A DNA stretch of 38,407 nucleotides from Plakobranchus ocellatus (lineage: Eukaryota > Mollusca > Gastropoda > Plakobranchidae). The notes beneath the pieces are model-generated. The model had not been told where the DNA came from, did no database searches, and worked only from the letters and a program-made list of their open reading frames with translations. Of the stretch, positions 34,441-38,407 are shown one piece after another. The stretch is taken from positions 3,197,469-3,235,875 of the forward strand of contig BLXT01005065.1 of the NCBI GenBank assembly GCA_019648995.1, in the 5' to 3' direction. Within the stretch, counting starts at the first letter, position 1, and every line of letters begins with the position of its first letter. The position numbers and the translations under genes were made by a program.

Positions 34441-36450
34441 GGTTTATAGGTTTTGTAGGTGCCGCACATGGTAAGGGTTACCGATCTTTTTCAAAAAACA
34501 TTTATTTTATTATTTATTAGAATAGAAATCAAATAATGAAACGAAGTTCGTTCTTGTGGGAAAAAATTGGCCTGAGATAGATATCTAGATCTAAGAGATT
34601 TGATTGACTCAGACTGGAATAAAACCGAATGTTTATCATAGTTAAAAAAAAAATATATGTTTGTGAAAACTGAAATGGGAATTTTCTTTATTGAAATTTA
34701 CATTATTTAGGCTATCGAAAATTTGATTTCACACATGTATGTTTGTCCAGCATCAATGATTGCTTGTGATAAAGGCCTTTAGACTTTAGAGGCCACAAGG
34801 CTACTAAGAGCTATTTTAAAACTAGACTGGTCAGTGCATGGGGCCTTTTGTTGAAATGTAATGAAGATTAATTTTAACACAATTCATTTTAAGGGCAGAT
34901 CTATGACGGGTGCAGAGTCTCAGTTGTTAAAGGCTTGAATTTAATAAAGAGATTTAGAGTCAATGCAGAGTATGCTAATGATAAAATAAATTCACAACTG
35001 TAAAAGTAAAATTAACACAGAGAATACTGTTGCTGGGCTGGTTACTGGTCCTGGACAGATACAAATTTTCTAATGCTAGCCTGTCAGCGCAATCATGATT
35101 TTGGCCTCAAGATAAAAAATTTAAACTTTCAAAAAAGCAATCCTGCAAATGAAATCTGAAGAAAGTAAATTGAGAAGTCATCGATTTATGTTTTCTCAAA
35201 TTTTGGTGGGAAGTACCTAGAGCTAAGAGATCAAGGTGCATCTTTAAACTTGTCTTAAATTTGAAAGACTTGAAAATTGGAACTATTTTAATAATAGACA
35301 TGATGCAAATCTGCATAAATAATTATGATGAACACTCTTACTTGTGTCATGTACAAATGTCTTTTTTTATTAAGTGATTTTGCTTGAAACTCAAGGTCAA
35401 AGCTAAGATATAATCATATTTACTTTTAAAAGTTTAATCTAATGATGAATGGCTTAAAAGACTGTCTTTGATGGCCCTTAAGTCAACACAATTTTCCTGA
35501 TTGATCAGACATCATTTTTTGACTTTTTAGTTAGTGAAATTAATTATTTAAGGTGGAAATAGTTGGTTTTTGTTAAAGCACAGCAAATTAATATTTGAAA
35601 AGAATTGAAAGAAGATGTAGGCTTGCCAAGCTATCCTCCAATTTCATAATGATTTTAAAATATATAATTTATTTGCCATCTTTTTCCGAGCAGAACTAAA
35701 GTAAACACTTTCAATATTTGATTTACATAAAGATCACTGTCTCCTAATAGTAGTTCATAAATATCAAACAACAAACAAGAGTTTGGTGGTGTCATGACAC
35801 TCATTGAATTCATGAGCATTCCAGTTTACTTTGTTGTCAGATGTCATTCCTAATATATGTAGACTTCCAGAAGTAAAAAATAACAATTGCATCATTTAAC
35901 AAACCAGCTTGCAATTTCCTGAGTTTCTCTCTTCTTTTACAAATTATAAGCTCTTGCAAACTAATTGTGAGTTTTATTGATATATATACAAATTTGCAAG
36001 CTTCTTGTACTTTTGTCCTACTGATACAAACTTTGATTGAAAAGAGACATTTTAAATGCAGGAGGTGGGTTTCACAAAATTGGGGGTTGTATAGAGGTTG
36101 CAACTTGCATACAATGTTGTGAGAAAGATCACCCAAAATAAACATTCATTTAACCTTCAATGTGTTTTCTTTGCCTCAAATTAACACAAGAAGCAACAAA
36201 ATGCAACTTGATGACATATTTCTATTTTTATTTATTTTTTGTTCTGTGCGAACGTCATTTTTCAGAAACATAGCATTTCCCAATTTAACGTACTATGTAA
36301 ATATAAGCTATTATTAGAACCAAATTGTTCTTGAAAACCTTTTAGGTGTTATTAAATGCAAGAATAAGTGTCAACGCTATTAAAAACACATTTTAATTTA
36401 AAATTTAATGCTACAATTTGCTGAGCGAAGGGAAATGTGTGGCTGTTTTA
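34441..36450. other. Intergenic stretch without recognised genes
   Basis: About 2 kb of AT-rich DNA between the two head-to-head transcription units. Short open frames occur on both strands (for example minus 35107-35316 and 35837-36145) but none resembles a known protein or shows exon-like borders. I see no RNA gene here. Confidence 0.5.
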
Positions 36451-36794
36451 AAATTGCCTAAGCCCGGACGTCGTGTGTTTCCGATTAGAGGACCATAGAC
36501 CTAGCCCACTATTAATAGTGATATCATGATCACTCTTTTGATGGTAAAAACGTGATGTTTGATATAAGTAGTGTGTATAGAACCCCGACAGACGGAAGTT
36601 TCGTGCATTTAGAGACACTTTATCAGATATTTTCGTTTCGAAGCGGTGTGTTTCCGGCACTGATCAGCGTTCGCTACATAGTTTACCATCATCTAGCTTT
36701 TGTTTCACGGCAACTTTGGAACCCGATAGCAGATCGAACGCAATCTTTTTTCATCGACGATTCTTGTGCTAATTGGAATTCATCTTTAGCCAAG
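36450..36794 (+). other. Probable 5' (untranslated) exon and promoter of the plus-strand gene
   Basis: CpG-rich compared with its surroundings, with a GGACGTCG CRE-like site near 36467 and CGGAAGT, an ETS-type site, near 36594. It ends in a very strong splice donor, CCAAG|GTAAGTTGAG, at 36794/36795. A frame of 83 codons covers 36552-36803 but runs through the donor and resembles nothing I know, so I regard the exon as noncoding. The 5' border is unknown. Confidence 0.45.
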
Positions 36795-37020
36795 GTAAGT
36801 TGAGTGCTTTTGCTTAATTAAAATTGTGTTTCTTATCGATGTTCGCGCCGACATTTGCTCTAGATCTACAAGTTTAGTGTGTACCAAAACATTTTTGACA
36901 AACATAGATGCTTTTAGGCTATAGTACTAGTAGTGTGGTAAAACCAAATTTAGTTTGCCTTTCGCTGTTCTGTTTGGTTTTAGGTTAAATATTTCTTCTT
37001 TTTCTTTCAAATTCAATAGT

Positions 37021-37233
37021 ATGCAATCTCTAAGCTTTGAAACCCGGCAGTCGGGTGCAATCATAGGTAGTTCGGAATTACTTTTGATGCGAGTGGCAGC
37101 CATTATGGCAGCGAACGTCGTTGATCGGAAACAAAATGGTGGCGCCCGTCGTTTCACCGGAACCACAAATGCAGTGAACGATGTATATCTGAAAGAATAC
37201 TGGTCAGAACGTCTGTTTACGGAAACACTTTAA
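37021..37233 (+). CDS. Small unrecognised frame (70 codons), possibly an alternative first exon
   Basis: An ATG follows directly after an acceptor-like TTCAATAG, and the frame runs MQSLSFETRQSGAIIGSSE to ...YWSERLFTETL, then TAA. Base composition is GC- and CpG-richer than its neighbours, and AAAATGGTGGCGC at 37133-37145 resembles a YY1 promoter site. The stretch may simply be promoter or 5' UTR sequence. I recognise no family. Confidence 0.2.
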   Translation: MQSLSFETRQSGAIIGSSELLLMRVAAIMAANVVDRKQNGGARRFTGTTNAVNDVYLKEYWSERLFTETL

Positions 37234-37532
37234 AATAAGTTTCTGAACGACAATACAGTTTTCAAGTTAGAAAAAAAATTGTTTTAATGAGAAAATAACT
37301 GTTTAGACTAGTCTACTGTACTTATAGAATGAATCTAGATATTTTTATGAGATTTTTTTTTTATTAGGCCTCACTAGATTTGGACTTCTGTAGATCTAGA
37401 TATAGGGCTAAATACTATGAACGTTTCTTACTTTACATAAAATTGTCTGCTAGTCTAATTGCAGATTGAGGATAGACTCAATTATTCAAAACTTAAGTAA
37501 AAATGCCTCTTCTCACTTTTTCTTTTTTTTAG

Positions 37533-37807
37533 GGCTAAATTAATAATTTGAGATAATGATTGGTAGTGTAGTAACCATGATTTTAGTCTGATAGGTACCG
37601 GAGTTCTTGACTTGAAAAATGTCATCTCGAAGTTCCAAGCTACGAAATGAGTGGAAAGAGAAGGAGCCAGAGTAATATCAGGCATACCTTGAGGGTCAGC
37701 ACCTTGCAAGTAAAAGGAGAAGGGATCAGACAAAAGAAAAAAATTGCAAACAAGATGTTGATTATAGCCATGGAAGAAGACAGAGAACGAGAGAAAGCTT
37801 TGAGGAG
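37533..37807 (+). pseudogene. First coding piece of the plus-strand gene: basic, coiled-coil-like, broken by a stop and a frameshift
   Basis: Acceptor TTTTTTTTAG|GGC at 37532, donor GAGGAG|GTAAGA after 37807. An ATG at 37619 gives MSSRSSKLRNEWKEKEPE and then TAA at 37673-37675. Past this stop the same frame goes on as YQAYLEGQHLASKRRRDQTK; after a run of seven A at 37737-37743 the sense frame moves by one base to IANKMLIIAMEEDREREKAL. The composition (NEWKEK.PE.YQAYLE...ASKRRR) reminds me of uncharacterised basic, coiled-coil proteins in fish and molluscs, partly transposon-associated; this comes from memory and is unchecked. One stop plus one homopolymer shift suggest a pseudogene, though an assembly error could explain the shift. 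A short intact frame could start at 37755. Confidence 0.5.
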
Positions 37808-37939
37808 GTAAGAACTGTCTTTTTTAGTTTACTGTTTTTTTTTTTTCTCTGTGTGACATCGAAAAATTGTCTGAATGTTCTCCATGATTTTAAGACCAGT
37901 AGATACACTTGTTGTACTTGTATTTTAAAATTTTTATAG

Positions 37940-38003
37940 AGAAATGGACCGCAAATACAGAGAAAAGAAGGCAGCTGAGGCTGGGCGGCGTATCCGCGTG
38001 GCT
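37940..38003 (+). pseudogene. Second coding piece of the plus-strand gene (basic helix)
   Basis: Acceptor TTTATAG|AGAAAT after a T-rich tract. Joined to the previous donor in phase 2 it continues REMDRKYREKKAAEAGRRIR, the same charged helical composition, which supports the splice. Reading on, the frame ends at TGA 38046-38048. No donor allows a normal-sized intron before the acceptor at 38030-38031, so its right border is uncertain. Confidence 0.45.
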
Positions 38004-38031
38004 TTAGAAATTCTCTCTTTAAACTCTACAG

Positions 38032-38232
38032 GTACTGGAGGTGATTGATGATGGTAGGCAATTGTTCATCAGTTGTCTCAGACCCAAAGCTTCCTCAAGC
38101 AAGCAAGTGGGGGAGGTTTGGGTTTTTCCCAACACTCCCGATGAGAGCCTTGTCACTCTGGAAACAGACACTATAACAAGACTCTCTGATCCTGTTGTAG
38201 ATCCTATCAAGGGGGCCTATACTTTTGTTTGA
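38032..38232 (+). CDS. Last coding exon of the plus-strand gene, uncharacterised C-terminal module
   Basis: Begins after a good polypyrimidine tract and acceptor CTCTACAG|GTACTG and ends at TGA 38230-38232. It reads VLEVIDDGRQLFISCLRPKA, then VGEVWVFPNTPDESLVTLE, ITRLSDPVVDPIKGAYTFV. The pattern (V.EV.dDG...SC..., W-x-F/W-P-x-x-P-D-E, ...L.xP...G.Y.F) resembles a C-terminal module in uncharacterised, partly transposon-linked animal proteins, as I remember them. The clean open frame, stop and nearby poly(A) signal indicate a true or recently lost 3' exon. Its frame does not join the previous piece through any normal intron. Confidence 0.5.
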   Translation, partial: VLEVIDDGRQLFISCLRPKASSSKQVGEVWVFPNTPDESLVTLETDTITRLSDPVVDPIKGAYTFV

Positions 38233-38295
38233 ATTTTTTATAATTTATGTTTAAGACAGCTGTAATGCTTGGCCTAAGCTTAATTTATCTGTTAA

Positions 38296-38301
38296 AATAA
38301 A
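38296..38301 (+). terminator. Poly(A) signal AATAAA of the plus-strand gene
   Basis: AATAAA lies 64 nt after the stop codon at 38230-38232 and is followed by a T/GT-rich stretch (38305-38360), the usual setting for 3' end cleavage in animals. Confidence 0.6.
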
Positions 38302-38407
38302 GCTGTGATTTTTTCAAAGAAAGCGTTGCTTCCATTTTTTACTTAGATCTTGTGTTTTCATGTCAACCTGCCTTATGTTTGTTGTTTGCCTTGTGAAATT
38401 CGTAAAA

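Noticed and set aside
1-38407. Search for CRISPR arrays, operons, phage or defence genes
   Set aside because: No spaced identical repeats of that kind, no bacterial gene arrangement and no such protein families; the window is eukaryotic and intron-rich throughout.

Overview
This is a eukaryotic, AT-rich, intron-rich nuclear window. Its main content is the 5' half of one animal gene on the minus strand, IFT172 (intraflagellar transport protein 172). I rebuilt 27 coding exons from the start codon (33694-33696) down to position 115. They join without a frame break into 2784 nt, i.e. the first 928 residues of a protein that is about 1750 residues long in other animals. The rest of the gene lies beyond position 1. 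Small exons, long AT-rich introns, tRNA-derived SINEs and many AGATCT/TCTAGA motifs suggest an invertebrate, perhaps a gastropod mollusc. The lineage is a guess from sequence style, not a result.

Layout. From 115 to 33696 lies IFT172 on the minus strand. Exons 1-16 encode the WD40 beta-propeller half and exons 17-27 the start of the TPR-like alpha-solenoid. The introns carry most of the non-gene structure: three tRNA-type SINE copies (2836-2990, 8329-8447, 12516-12780), a displaced partial copy of exon 24 (7290-7340), a perfect 21-bp hairpin (10402-10449), a 971-bp element with 36-bp terminal inverted repeats (22196-23166), a decayed tandem array (25974-26815), a dispersed repeat seen twice (4230-4325 and 27430-27525), an inverted repeat pair (28837-28937 and 29469-29551) and a 21-base assembly gap (25816-25836).

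From 33697 to about 36450 is intergenic DNA, with a YY1-like site, an AGATCT array between short inverted ends, and no convincing RFX X-box. From about 36450 to 38320 lies a second transcription unit on the plus strand, head to head with IFT172. It has a CpG-rich 5' part with a strong splice donor at 36794, then two or three coding pieces and a poly(A) signal at 38296. The coding pieces look like a basic coiled-coil N-terminus and a separate C-terminal module of an uncharacterised animal family. An in-frame stop, a one-base frameshift and an impossible exon junction suggest a pseudogene or internally deleted copy.

Functionally the window is one ciliary housekeeping gene plus repeats. I found no bacterial-style operon, CRISPR array, defence island or evident new system. 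The most notable items are the displaced exon-24 fragment, the TIR element with nested palindromes, the decayed tandem array, the hairpin and the broken plus-strand gene.
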